From assembly GCF_900188275.1 (NCBI RefSeq), contig NZ_FZNY01000001.1, positions 930,001 through 994,000 of the forward strand: DNA of 64,000 nucleotides, read 5' to 3'. Below, one piece after another: positions 18,544-26,708 of the stretch. The stretch is from Dokdonia pacifica. Lineage in GTDB: Bacteria > Bacteroidota > Bacteroidia > Flavobacteriales > Flavobacteriaceae. The notes under the pieces are model-generated. The model was not told where the DNA came from and ran no database searches. It saw only the letters and a program-made list of their open reading frames with translations. The translations under genes and the position numbers were made by a program. Numbering within the stretch: the stretch's first letter is position 1; every line of letters starts with the position of its first letter.

Positions 18544-18588
18544 CAGAGACCCTCTCACTTTTCCAAAAACTATTTATATCGCTACGTA

Positions 18589-19068
18589 TTATTGTTTAAT
18601 AAATAATAGCTGTCCCACATGATCTCCATCACAATCGTTTCCTGTAAAATCAATAATAAAGTTCCCGTTTGCATTAATTGTTCCATCACCAGAAAAACTC
18701 CCTTCACAATCTACAATAGTATCTGTAAATGAAAAAGAGGTAATCGTATCACCGTCTAGATTTATAATCATAGTGCCATCATTTGCATTGGTACTACAAC
18801 ACGATGTATAATTAGAAGTTGCAAAAAACTCGGCATCAATACGATTTGGATTGGATGCGCTCACAACAAATCTCGCTGAAATGGCAAAATCTGTATAGGT
18901 TATTGAAGGTGTTACAGAATTCCATGTGCCTCGATAATTTCCAGTAAATGAAGCTTCTACTGGGTCATCTTCCATTTGTATGGGTTCATTCCCATCATCT
19001 GAGCTACAGCTAGAAATAAACAGACATAGACATACGATCCATGCATAAAGTGTTAGGTGTGTTTTCAT
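18589..19068 (-). CDS. Small lipoprotein of unknown function
   Basis: A 159-residue protein with a lipoprotein signal (LFISSCSSDDG; the acylated Cys is near residue 21), followed by the acidic linker common in Bacteroidota surface lipoproteins. The mature part is beta-rich (FTGNYRGTWNS, FAISARFVVS, GTMIINLDGDTITSFSF, GTINANGNFIIDFTGNDCDG) with a possible disulfide-forming CC and later Cys residues. The fold resembles small lipocalin-like or META-type barrels, but I cannot assign a family. It stands alone. Confidence 0.75.
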   Translation of the reverse strand: MKTHLTLYAWIVCLCLFISSCSSDDGNEPIQMEDDPVEASFTGNYRGTWNSVTPSITYTDFAISARFVVSASNPNRIDAEFFATSNYTSCCSTNANDGTMIINLDGDTITSFSFTDTIVDCEGSFSGDGTINANGNFIIDFTGNDCDGDHVGQLLFIKQ

Positions 19069-19164
19069 TTTTTAAATTGTTTAGTTAGTTAATACATCTA
19101 CTTTCTAAACAAATATTTTGGGCGAAGTGTGCCTTTTGAGAACACTAAAGATACTTATTTACTA

Positions 19165-19524
19165 TTAAAAATGATAGAAAGCATCTTCAAAATGTTTCAA
19201 AGCTTCTTGCTGTTCATTTTTAAGAATTGCTATAATATCAAAACGTACCTCAACATCAAGATCGTTTGAGATCACATACTCATTAGTCGCTTTTACAATG
19301 TTTTTGATCTTTGCTTGAGTGACAAAACTCTGCGGATCTCCAAAAAACTCAGAGTTTCTTGTTTTCACCTCTACCACAACCAAAGTGTCTTTATCTTTCT
19401 GACAAATAATATCCAGCTCGGCTTTGTTATAAAACCAGTTACGTTCTAAAATGGTATATCCATGCTTTACGAGATATAGTGTAGCATACTCTTCTCCCCA
19501 TTCACCGAGTTCGTTGTGTGTCAT
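19165..19524 (-). CDS. YraN/UPF0102 family nuclease-like protein
   Basis: A 119-residue protein with the UPF0102 pattern: GEWGEEYATLYLVKHGYTILERNW at the N-terminus, AELDIICQKDKDTLVVVEVKTR (the D..E.K metal-binding motif of Holliday-junction-resolvase-like folds) and VTQAKIKNIVKATNEYV. Length and motif order are typical. The function of the family is not firmly known; a role in DNA recombination or repair is proposed. It follows the nitrilase gene on the same strand. Confidence 0.92.
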   Translation of the reverse strand: MTHNELGEWGEEYATLYLVKHGYTILERNWFYNKAELDIICQKDKDTLVVVEVKTRNSEFFGDPQSFVTQAKIKNIVKATNEYVISNDLDVEVRFDIIAILKNEQQEALKHFEDAFYHF

Positions 19525-19539
19525 TTAATATTCATTTAA

Positions 19540-19557
19540 TTTCCACAAAGGTGGAAA
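19540..19557 (-). terminator. Possible weak terminator between nitrilase and YraN genes
   Basis: Stem TTTCCAC/GTGGAAA (7 bp, 4-base loop) right after the nitrilase stop on the minus strand. No clear T run follows, so it may only attenuate transcription. Confidence 0.3.
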
Positions 19558-19568
19558 CCTTTTAGTGA

Positions 19569-20489
19569 TTATTCCTTCTTCATTTTTGGTTGATCTTTTA
19601 CGTCAAATGTAAAAATATCAGGTCGTGCATAATGACCTATGGTATCAAATTCGAGTTTACTTCGTGTAATTTCAGCAAGATTAATAGTTGCGGTAAGCGT
19701 GCCTGCTTTATCAAACAAAGGTCCCGCAAGTACTTCTCCATTTGGAGCTACGATCACGCTACCTCCACGACACATCATTTCAGGTTCGTCTACAGCTATT
19801 GCCTGATATTTTTCTGAATACATCGATTTGGTAAAAAACTGATTACATCCTAGTACAAAACAACGACCTTCCAGCGCAATATGCTTCATTGTTGCAGTCC
19901 AGTTATCCCGAGAGTCGGCTGTAGGAGCGACATAGATTTCTACGCCTTTTTTATACATCGCCATTCGTGCTTCTGGCATATAATTTTCCCAACAGATAAG
20001 ACCACCTAGTTTTCCAATATCGGTATGAAAAGTAACGAGTCCTTCTCCTGCTGCTTCTCCCCAAATAATACGTTCAAATCCTGTAGGCTTGATTTTGCGA
20101 TGTACGCCTAGCAATCCTACTTTGGGTGAGATGTACAACATGCTACAATACAAAGTACCATTTATGGATGTACGTTCGGTTACTCCTAAAATAAGATAGA
20201 CATTTTGTTCTTTAGCGAGTTGTTCCATACGAGGGAGATCATCACTTTCTAAATCAAAACTATGCTCATAATACTCGGCATAAAGGTCTCTTCCTTCTTC
20301 AGTACGACTCCCTACTTTGGTGCCAAACATAAACCCGCGAGGATATCCCGGCACAAAAGACTCTGGGAATACAATAAGCTCACTTCCTGAAGCGGCATGC
20401 TCCTTGGTGAGCCGTTCTACTTTTTGAAGTGTTGCCTCTTTGTCAAAAAATACAGGACTATCCTGAATAAGTGTTACGGTAACTTCCAT
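19569..20489 (-). CDS. Nitrilase (carbon-nitrogen hydrolase)
   Basis: A 306-residue cytosolic enzyme. The catalytic triad Glu-Lys-Cys is visible: E43 in VFPESFVPGYPRGF, K132 in VHRKIKPTGFERIIWGEA and C166 in LGGLICWENYMPEARMAMY. The CWENYMP motif together with PTGFERIIWG points to branch 1, the true nitrilases (nitrile to carboxylate plus ammonia), rather than amidases or NAD synthetase domains. Length is normal. The physiological nitrile is unknown. It lies 5 bases after a DUF6624 lipoprotein gene and is probably in the same operon as the LD-carboxypeptidase upstream. Confidence 0.92.
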   Translation of the reverse strand: MEVTVTLIQDSPVFFDKEATLQKVERLTKEHAASGSELIVFPESFVPGYPRGFMFGTKVGSRTEEGRDLYAEYYEHSFDLESDDLPRMEQLAKEQNVYLILGVTERTSINGTLYCSMLYISPKVGLLGVHRKIKPTGFERIIWGEAAGEGLVTFHTDIGKLGGLICWENYMPEARMAMYKKGVEIYVAPTADSRDNWTATMKHIALEGRCFVLGCNQFFTKSMYSEKYQAIAVDEPEMMCRGGSVIVAPNGEVLAGPLFDKAGTLTATINLAEITRSKLEFDTIGHYARPDIFTFDVKDQPKMKKE

Positions 20490-20494
20490 TGTTC

Positions 20495-21373
20495 TTAATT
20501 ATACAAATAAGCGCGTCGTAGTGAATCTACTTTCTTTTTTAATCTCCATGGAGGAAGTCCAACAGAAATACGTCGCTTATCTAGATTTTTAAAGTCTTTT
20601 ATTTGAGTAGCATCTGCGTTGTCATATATTCCATACGTAAAACTATCTCTATCTGCTAAGTTCTTTCTATCTACAATAAAACCTACGTATCCTGGAGGTG
20701 CGATTCCTTTTCTAGTGCTCTCTAGTAATAATGGTGTGAAATATTCAGGTTCTAAAAAATGCATTAATAACACTTTTATATCTGTGCGTTCCCCCATACT
20801 AGATTTTCCAACCAGTCCTTTATGTGGATAGCCATATTCTTTAAAAATCTCTTTTATTCGCTTTTTATGAATACTATCTACAGTATTCATATCTTTTTTT
20901 CTTGACTCATTGATTCTCACCGCCTGATCTTCTTCATTCATTTCTAAAATCTCTTTTCGTAAATCTTGATTTAATTGATTACGATACGCTAATAGGAGAT
21001 CTAATTCTTTAGATGCAAGTTCTTTCCATTTCTCATGGCCTTTTAATGGTTCAAGAATTTCATCATTTTCAAAAGTTTCGATATAGAATCCCTCAGATAA
21101 CATACGCTCTAAATAGGGAAACGCCTCTTCAGGTTTTCCTAATATGACACTAAGTCGAGCAAGCATTAGTGGTTCTTGTATTATTTGTTGGTTTAACAAA
21201 TCACATTGAGATTCTACTTTTTTAAGTGCATCATAAGCCGTTTGATAGTCCTTTTCTAAATAAGCGAGTTCTGCTTGATACACTTGCTGATAATAATCTT
21301 CTATATAATCGCAAGGCTCTTTCTCTTGACATGCAAGACAACATAAAAAGAAAATCAATATCACTCTATGCAT
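20495..21373 (-). CDS. DUF6624-like lipoprotein
   Basis: A 292-residue protein with a lipoprotein signal (FFLCCLACQEKE; acylated Cys near residue 15). A TPR-like helical region lies at about 25-125. A C-terminal region follows with DLRKEILEMNEEDQAVR, IKEIFKEYGYPHKGLVG and the pattern 'DADATQ-like ... DKRRISVGLPPWRLKKK'. I recognise this as DUF6624, whose function is unknown. The start overlaps the LD-carboxypeptidase stop by 8 bases, so the two are translationally coupled. Confidence 0.75.
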   Translation of the reverse strand: MHRVILIFFLCCLACQEKEPCDYIEDYYQQVYQAELAYLEKDYQTAYDALKKVESQCDLLNQQIIQEPLMLARLSVILGKPEEAFPYLERMLSEGFYIETFENDEILEPLKGHEKWKELASKELDLLLAYRNQLNQDLRKEILEMNEEDQAVRINESRKKDMNTVDSIHKKRIKEIFKEYGYPHKGLVGKSSMGERTDIKVLLMHFLEPEYFTPLLLESTRKGIAPPGYVGFIVDRKNLADRDSFTYGIYDNADATQIKDFKNLDKRRISVGLPPWRLKKKVDSLRRAYLYN

Positions 21374-22265
21374 AGGTCAATGTACAATTCGTTTTTGTCA
21401 CTTCTAGCGTTACAGTGGCTCCCATAATGAGTGCTCGATTATCATCTACATGACCCGCTGGAAAATCAAAAGCAACGGGATATTCACATTCTCCTATCGC
21501 GTCTATTACAATTTCCTGAGCTGTTTTTCCAAACGGAATACGATTATCATGCATTTTGGTCATTCCACCTACAATAAGACCTGCCAAATGATCTAACATC
21601 TTATTACGTTTTAAGTTCATCACCATACGATCTATATGATAGAGGTATTCATCCAGATCTTCTATAAATAAAATTTTTCCTTCTGTATCTAACGCCGAAT
21701 TGCTTCCGCACATAGAATAGAGCATTGATAAGTTTCCTCCTACCAATATTCCATTAGCACTTCCTTGCCTATTAAGAGCATGTGAGGTCTCATATTGGAT
21801 AGTAGGCAACTCTCCAAAAAGGGATTGTTTTAGGGTCGCTTTCGCGAAAGCGGTATTATCAGGTACACTTACAGGCATAGTTCCATGAATAGTTTTGAAA
21901 CCAATTTTATGCAAATGATTGTGAAAAACGGTTACATCAGAATAGCCTACAATCCATTTAGGATATTTTACAAATTTGTAAAAATCAATCTGGTCTATCA
22001 TACGCACCGAACCATAGCCACCTCGCGCACACCAAATGGCCTTAATCTTTGGATTATCAAGCATTTCCTGAAAATCCTGTGCACGCTCATAATCTGAGCC
22101 TGCATATTGATGGTCTGATGCACCAATGGTATTTCCAATTACAGGAATAAGCCCCCAACTTTTAATCAATTGGAGTCCTTCTTCAAGCTCTTTTATAGAA
22201 ATTTTACGTGCAGTAGCTACAATTGCTACTTGATCTCCTTTTTTTAGAAATGGCGGTGTTATCAA
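21366..22265 (-). CDS. LD-carboxypeptidase (S66 family, peptidoglycan recycling)
   Basis: A 299-residue enzyme releasing the terminal D-alanine from muropeptide tetrapeptides. The S66 signatures are clear: CARGGYGSVRMIDQIDF, IVGYSDVTVFHNHL with nucleophile S109, ILFIEDLDEYLYHIDRM with E202, and FPAGHVDDN with H272, giving the Ser-Glu-His triad. There is no signal peptide, as expected for the cytosolic enzyme. An in-frame palindrome at 21840 encodes TAFAKATL. It is first in a likely operon with the DUF6624 lipoprotein, nitrilase and possibly the YraN-family gene. Confidence 0.95.
   Translation of the reverse strand: MITPPFLKKGDQVAIVATARKISIKELEEGLQLIKSWGLIPVIGNTIGASDHQYAGSDYERAQDFQEMLDNPKIKAIWCARGGYGSVRMIDQIDFYKFVKYPKWIVGYSDVTVFHNHLHKIGFKTIHGTMPVSVPDNTAFAKATLKQSLFGELPTIQYETSHALNRQGSANGILVGGNLSMLYSMCGSNSALDTEGKILFIEDLDEYLYHIDRMVMNLKRNKMLDHLAGLIVGGMTKMHDNRIPFGKTAQEIVIDAIGECEYPVAFDFPAGHVDDNRALIMGATVTLEVTKTNCTLTYA
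21840..21849. repeat. In-frame TTTCGCGAAA copy in the LD-carboxypeptidase gene
   Basis: Encodes AFAKA just after the GTMPVSVPDNT segment. Confidence 0.9.
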
Positions 22266-22400
22266 GATAGTTCTATTTTAAAGATACAAGGTAGTATATT
22301 TCTTAGTATCTCATACATATAAAATTGTCATTACCAGCAAACAAGTAATGACAATTGTATAACTTAATAATACCCCTATTTATTATTAGTATTGTAGTTT

Positions 22401-22526
22401 TTAAAGCCATATCCTCTTACCATTCATATCACCACCATCATCACCCAACCAAAAGGTATGGTCACTTCTTGTATCACTTAGGAAATCACCATCCCAATTT
22501 CCAGTTTCCATCCCATTTTTTTTCAT
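22401..22526 (-). CDS. Possible 41-residue Gly/Asp/Trp-rich peptide
   Basis: ATG to TAA on the minus strand. The peptide begins MKKNGMETGNWDGDFL, continues SDTRSDHTFWLGDDGG and ends DMNGKRIWL. Composition is protein-like (several W, D and G, one frame only), but there is no clear ribosome binding site. It overlaps a second frame (FTKVNEKKWDGNWKLGW) that continues the relic described at 22545-22680. It could be a decayed small-peptide gene rather than a live one. Confidence 0.3.
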   Translation of the reverse strand: MKKNGMETGNWDGDFLSDTRSDHTFWLGDDGGDMNGKRIWL

Positions 22527-22544
22527 TTACTTTAGTAAATACAG

Positions 22545-22680
22545 CAAAGAATCTTACAAGCATCCAAATTTTTACTATTTAAAAGATGTAACCTTATTTT
22601 TCTTCATAATTATTTATCTCAAAATATTAAACCTTTTTACTTTTCAGTAGTCAAAGGTTAGCAAATTACTTATTGAATTA
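22545..22680. repeat. Diverged duplication, copy 1 (relic of a small peptide gene)
   Basis: Aligns with 23040-23190: shared blocks are CATCCAAAT.TTTA, GATGTAACC/GGTGTAACC, TATTTTT.TT, ATTAAACCTTTT and GTCAAA.GTTA.CAAATT. On the minus strand this copy reads MKKNKVTSFK (22575-22607) and then stops. The other copy reads MVTPPALIYG and so on. Confidence 0.6.
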
Positions 22681-22685
22681 TAACA

Positions 22686-23003
22686 ATGACTACACAACAA
22701 ATAGAAAAACTTGCTAAAAAAAATAAAGGAAAGACAACGCAAGAAATATATAGTGCATTAATGGGACTTAAACTATTGAAGCTAGGAATTGTGGAATGCA
22801 TTATATATGTTTCAAATAATAAGCAATGCTCTTTTATAGAAGCAAAAGAGATAGTTTTAAATTCACCTGCCTGGATTGATAAAAAAGAGGAATTCATAAA
22901 AGAAGAACAAATCGCTGTATTACTTAATTCTTCAAAAAATAACTTGCAAAAACTAGAGCATATGTATCCTTCAGATGGTACTAAAGAGAGCATATCGATA
23001 TAG
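22686..23003 (+). CDS. Small helical protein of unknown function
   Basis: A 105-residue protein, highly charged (K, E) and predicted all-helical, with no signal peptide. The N-terminus TTQQIEKLAKKNKGKTTQEIYSALMGLKLLKLGIVECIIYV may fold as a small helical bundle, and FIEAKEIVLNSPAWIDKKEEFIKEE follows. I do not recognise the family. It is placed between the two copies of a diverged duplication, which suggests accessory or duplicated DNA. An overlapping minus-strand frame of 107 residues (22670-22993) is a shadow. Confidence 0.65.
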   Translation: MTTQQIEKLAKKNKGKTTQEIYSALMGLKLLKLGIVECIIYVSNNKQCSFIEAKEIVLNSPAWIDKKEEFIKEEQIAVLLNSSKNNLQKLEHMYPSDGTKESISI

Positions 23004-23039
23004 AACTAATAAAATTGATTTAGAAGTAAAGTAAATACA

Positions 23040-23190
23040 ACAAACAGGAGCTTCTAAACATCCAAATCTTTATTATCTCCGTATATTAATGCAGGAGGTG
23101 TAACCATATTTTTGTTTTACTCGTCTCAATATAATAAACAATTAAACCTTTTCGTTTTTTTAATGTCAAAAGTTAACAAATTGTTTATTT
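23040..23190. repeat. Diverged duplication, copy 2 (with 17-residue minus ORF)
   Basis: Counterpart of 22545-22680. On the minus strand, 23107-23054 reads ATG to TAG: MVTPPALIYGDNKDLDV. If the stop is read through, the frame continues KLLFVVFT, matching copy 1 (RFFAVFT), so an older, longer small-peptide gene probably decayed in both copies. Confidence 0.55.
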
Positions 23191-23232
23191 ATAATGATTT
23201 ACATACTTTTAGTATAACCAAACCCTACCATT

Positions 23233-24696
23233 ATGGAAATTCTTACTTCTTGTAACCTTGCTTCCATTACTCCTTATGTACCTACAGATACCAATCCTTG
23301 GGATATCCAAAAGGTAAAACACGTGTATAGACGGCTAGACTATGGTGCTACCGATGCTACATTAAATATTGGTATTCTGAGTACTCCTAGCGAACTCATA
23401 GACACGCTTATTCAGGAAGCTATGGATAAACCCAACCCACCACAACCAGAATGGGGGTTTTGGAATCTAAATAACTATACAGATTTTAATGACGAAAACA
23501 ACAGTCAGATTAATGAGTGGTATGTGCAAACCTCTATTGCTTTCATTAATGGAAATTTAAAAGATCGTTTAGCCTTCTTCTGGTTTAATCACTTTGTGAC
23601 ACAACTAGAAGTTTATTTTTATGCTCCCTATTTATATCAATATTGGGACTTAATGCATACACATGCATTAGGCAATTTTAGAGATTTTGTAAGAGCTGTA
23701 GGGAAGTCTTCTGCGATGTTACTTTTCTTAAATGGATTTGAAAACACAAACAATAGTCCTAATGAAAACTATGCTCGCGAGTTGTATGAGCTTTTTACAT
23801 TAGGGGTCAATAATGGGTATACACAAACCGATATTGAAGAGACATCAAGAGCTCTTACTGGATATAATCATTTTGGTGATGGTGTTGTTGGAAACCCAAT
23901 TGTATTTGACAATTCTACGTTTGATGACTCTGTAAAGACAATTTTTGAGCAAGAAGGACCTTGGGGGTATGATCAGGTCATTGATATTCTTTTTGAACAA
24001 AAAGCCGATTTAATTGCTCCATTTATATGCGAAAAACTCTATAACTTTTTTGTAAGCCCTGATACCAATCAAGGTATTGTAGATGCTATGGCTACGACAT
24101 TTCTTGCCAATGATTTTGAAATCGAACCCGTATTAGAACAATTATTCAAGAGTGAACATTTTTATGATGTTGATGCGATAGGGCATATCATCAAAAGTCC
24201 TTATGATCTTACAACTACTTTTGTACGAGAAATTGGATTACAGTTTGATAATACCGACAATCAATTTACGAATTTCATCATCTATCTTAATGACATTACG
24301 GGACAAGACATCTTCCAACCCCCAGATGTAGCAGGATGGCAACGTAATCGTGACTGGATTAACAGCAGTACATTGGCTGGTAGATGGGAAGGTATTAGGA
24401 TTTTATTATACAATTTTTGGAATGTAGATCAAGAGCAGTTTCGGAATTTTGCTATTAATATCTCTGGAGACAGTAATGATCCTGCAATTATTACACAATC
24501 TATTGTAGATTTCTTCATTTCTAGACCACTTCATACGGAAACAGATTATGATATTGCCACCACTGTTTTTAGGTGGGAAATTCCAGATAATTATTATGAC
24601 GATGGGATCTGGAACTTGGGTTGGGAATCTGCCCCGTACCAAGTCTTACTTCTGATGTTTCATATGAGTAGAATGCCTGAATTTCAACTTAAATAG
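23233..24696 (+). CDS. DUF1800 family protein
   Basis: A 487-residue protein with the DUF1800 layout. An N-terminal helical region (VKHVYRRLDYGATDATLN) leads into RLAFFWFNHFVTQ, MLLFLNGFENTNNSPNENYARELYELFTLGVNNGYTQTDIEETSRALTGYNHFG, and C-terminal DVAGWQRNRDWINSSTLAGRWEGI. These motifs match the family closely. No signal peptide is evident, though family members are usually found beside exported DUF1501 proteins. It lies 8 bases before the DUF1501 gene, so the two form an operon. Biochemical function is unknown. Confidence 0.9.
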   Translation: MEILTSCNLASITPYVPTDTNPWDIQKVKHVYRRLDYGATDATLNIGILSTPSELIDTLIQEAMDKPNPPQPEWGFWNLNNYTDFNDENNSQINEWYVQTSIAFINGNLKDRLAFFWFNHFVTQLEVYFYAPYLYQYWDLMHTHALGNFRDFVRAVGKSSAMLLFLNGFENTNNSPNENYARELYELFTLGVNNGYTQTDIEETSRALTGYNHFGDGVVGNPIVFDNSTFDDSVKTIFEQEGPWGYDQVIDILFEQKADLIAPFICEKLYNFFVSPDTNQGIVDAMATTFLANDFEIEPVLEQLFKSEHFYDVDAIGHIIKSPYDLTTTFVREIGLQFDNTDNQFTNFIIYLNDITGQDIFQPPDVAGWQRNRDWINSSTLAGRWEGIRILLYNFWNVDQEQFRNFAINISGDSNDPAIITQSIVDFFISRPLHTETDYDIATTVFRWEIPDNYYDDGIWNLGWESAPYQVLLLMFHMSRMPEFQLK

Positions 24697-24704
24697 CCTG
24701 TATT

Positions 24705-26360
24705 ATGTGTAATCACGACCACAATTCAAAAAACAAAGCACAAAAGAAAGGGCAAAAGTTATATAAAGGCCCTTCTGCAAAAATCACAGATCATCATCAT
24801 GATGAAGAACACAGTACGTGGAGTAGACGCTCCTTTATGCAAACCCTTGGGCTTGTAGGAACAGGGTCTATCATGGTAGGCGGAGCCAATTTATCTGCCG
24901 CTGCACCTTCACGACTAACTACCGCACTTGCAAATTCTGATAGCGATCGTATTTTAGTACTCATCCGTCTTAAAGGAGGGAATGATGGTTTAAATACCAT
25001 TGTCCCAATTTATGATTATGACTTTTATGCACAAAGTCGTCCTACCATACGCTATCAAGAAAACGAATTATACAACCTATCTTCAGATTTTGGAATTCCC
25101 CCTTCTATGGATCCTTTACAATCATTATGGGGAGATGGACAAATGAAAGTAGTACATGGGGTAGGATATCCAGATTCAAGTCTTTCTCATTTTAGAGGCT
25201 CTGACATCTGGGCTTCTGCACAACCAGATGTGGTAGATGACACCGGTGTTTTTGGACGTTATTTTGAAGATTTATTTCCTGATTTTCTAATCAATCCACC
25301 AGAGATACCACCCGCTATTCAAATAGGAAGTAGTGGAAATTTAATTTTTGATGGCGAAGATGCAAAATATGCCTTTTCTGTAGCTAATCCAGAACAACTG
25401 GAGGATATTGCAGAAAATGGTGTACTACATGATGTCGTTAATATTCCAGACTGTACGTTTGGAGATCAACTAGGTTTTATGCGTGGTGCTATTAATACCT
25501 CTTTTACATATGCTGCGACCATTAATGAAGCTTATGAAAGCGCTTCTAATGCTGTAGAATATGGTCAAGGGCAACTAGCAAGACAACTCGCTATTGTTGC
25601 CAGAATGATTAAAGGTGGACTAGGCACACAAGTGTATCTAGTGACTATTGGAAGTTTCGATACCCATGCTAATCAATTAGAACGACACGGCAACCTATTA
25701 AGTGACCTCTCTAACTCTGTAAAGAATTTTTATGACGATCTTAATAGCACAGGAATGGGAGAGAAGGTACTTTCTATGACCATTTCAGAATTTGGACGTC
25801 GTATTGAAGAAAATGGTTCTAACGGAACAGATCACGGAACCGCTTCTCCCATTCTTATGTTTGGTGATGGTCTTAATGATCAAGGATTTGTAGGAACACA
25901 TCCTGATATTCAAGATCCCGATTCAACAGGAAACCCTGCATTTACTACCGATTTTAGACAGGTGTATTCTACGGTGTTAAAACAATGGCTCTGTATTGAT
26001 GAAAATCTAGTAGATCAAATCTTATTTGGACAAACGTATGAAGCCTTAGACCTAGGCTTTAACTGCGAAGCATTAGGTATTAATGATGTTACAAATACAG
26101 CAGGTTTCTTGCACTTGGCTACCTATCAAGGTGATCAAACATTTATTGAATACACCATGCCAACCACAGCAAGAGTTACGGTTTCATTATTTAATTTACT
26201 AGGCCAAGAAGTTGGTAAATTAAAAGATGAATTTAGCTTGGAAGGACCGCAACGTATTAATGTAAAACAATCTGTGCGTACACGTTTACGAACTGGGCAA
26301 TACATCTATCGTATATCCTTTAATGGAAAAAGTTATAGTAAATCTATTTTGGTGCGATAG
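24705..26360 (+). CDS. DUF1501 family secreted protein with T9SS sorting domain
   Basis: A 551-residue protein. After a His-rich N-terminal stretch (HHHDEEH) comes a Tat-like signal (SRRSFMQTLGLVGTGSIMVGG). The DUF1501 sulfatase-like core follows, with LVLIRLKGGNDGLNTIVP, VHGVGYPDSSLSHFRGSDIW, FDTHANQLERH and MTISEFGRRIEENGSNGTDHGTASPILMFG; the last holds likely metal ligands of the alkaline-phosphatase fold. The final 75 residues or so (ARVTVSLFNLLGQEVGKLKDE ... TGQYIYRISFNGKSYSKSILVR) form a type IX sorting domain. It is in an operon with the DUF1800 gene. The pair is probably surface-associated; the substrate is unknown. Confidence 0.9.
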   Translation: MCNHDHNSKNKAQKKGQKLYKGPSAKITDHHHDEEHSTWSRRSFMQTLGLVGTGSIMVGGANLSAAAPSRLTTALANSDSDRILVLIRLKGGNDGLNTIVPIYDYDFYAQSRPTIRYQENELYNLSSDFGIPPSMDPLQSLWGDGQMKVVHGVGYPDSSLSHFRGSDIWASAQPDVVDDTGVFGRYFEDLFPDFLINPPEIPPAIQIGSSGNLIFDGEDAKYAFSVANPEQLEDIAENGVLHDVVNIPDCTFGDQLGFMRGAINTSFTYAATINEAYESASNAVEYGQGQLARQLAIVARMIKGGLGTQVYLVTIGSFDTHANQLERHGNLLSDLSNSVKNFYDDLNSTGMGEKVLSMTISEFGRRIEENGSNGTDHGTASPILMFGDGLNDQGFVGTHPDIQDPDSTGNPAFTTDFRQVYSTVLKQWLCIDENLVDQILFGQTYEALDLGFNCEALGINDVTNTAGFLHLATYQGDQTFIEYTMPTTARVTVSLFNLLGQEVGKLKDEFSLEGPQRINVKQSVRTRLRTGQYIYRISFNGKSYSKSILVR

Positions 26361-26366
26361 TTTTAT

Positions 26367-26394
26367 ACGCTTTCGCGAAAGCGTACCCTTTTTC
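26367..26394 (+). terminator. Palindrome likely acting as terminator of the DUF1800-DUF1501 operon
   Basis: A perfect 20-bp TTTCGCGAAA-core palindrome at 26367-26386 is followed by CCC and five T residues, 7 bases after the stop codon. The layout fits an intrinsic terminator. Confidence 0.6.
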
Positions 26395-26454
26395 CAGTCA
26401 TTAAAAAATGAAATGTAACATATATTCCGTTTGTAAAAATATAGTACACAGTAT

Positions 26455-26556
26455 TTTTTGCTCCCTTCAGGGCTGGGGAACAAAAAATTAAAATTTTGGG
26501 AATAATCTAAAAGCTAGCCTGAGATATGTGACCTAAAACCCTCTGGAGGGTTCAAA
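26455..26556. repeat. Intergenic GC-hairpin repeat (Bacteroidota-type)
   Basis: Two small hairpins within about 100 bases: CTCCCTTCAGGGC near 26461-26473, and AACCCTC/GAGGGTT at 26537-26543 and 26546-26552. They are joined by AGCCTGAGATATGTGACC. I recall similar sequences dispersed between genes in many flavobacteria. The rest of the 348-base gap up to metG holds only the metG promoter. Confidence 0.55.
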
Positions 26557-26661
26557 TAAAAAACAACATATAGACTCTTATACTCAACACTACATAAACG
26601 TATCAGCGGAAATGATTTTGGTATGTAGGTAGATGAAGAACTCATTTGTGGCGTAAGATGC

Positions 26662-26690
26662 TTTGGTAGTCGTTTGTTTTCTTATTTTTG
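26662..26690 (+). promoter_or_regulatory. Promoter of metG
   Basis: TTTG at 26662-26665 and TATTTTTG at 26683-26690, spacing 17 bases, match the Bacteroidota consensus TTTG-N17-19-TAnnTTTG. The -7 box ends 18 bases before the start codon. Confidence 0.7.
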
Positions 26691-26708
26691 TGCCTTTAAA
26701 TTACACAG

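Larger units (their letters stand above)
22266..22685. other. Gene-poor region upstream of the 105-residue gene
   Basis: 420 bases. The left part carries a possible 41-residue minus-strand ORF (22401-22526). The right part (about 22545-22680) is one copy of a diverged duplication, see 23040-23190. A plus-strand frame through 22355-22582 is rich in His only because it is the complement of the GAT/GGT codons of the minus ORF. Confidence 0.5.

Noticed and set aside
22355-22582. 75-residue His-rich plus-strand ORF
   Set aside because: The histidines come from the complement of GAT/GGT-rich sequence of the minus-strand frame; no start context or family.
22670-22993. 107-residue minus ORF opposite the 105-residue gene
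   Set aside because: Complement of the plus-strand coding frame with low-complexity composition; the plus frame has better charge and helix pattern.
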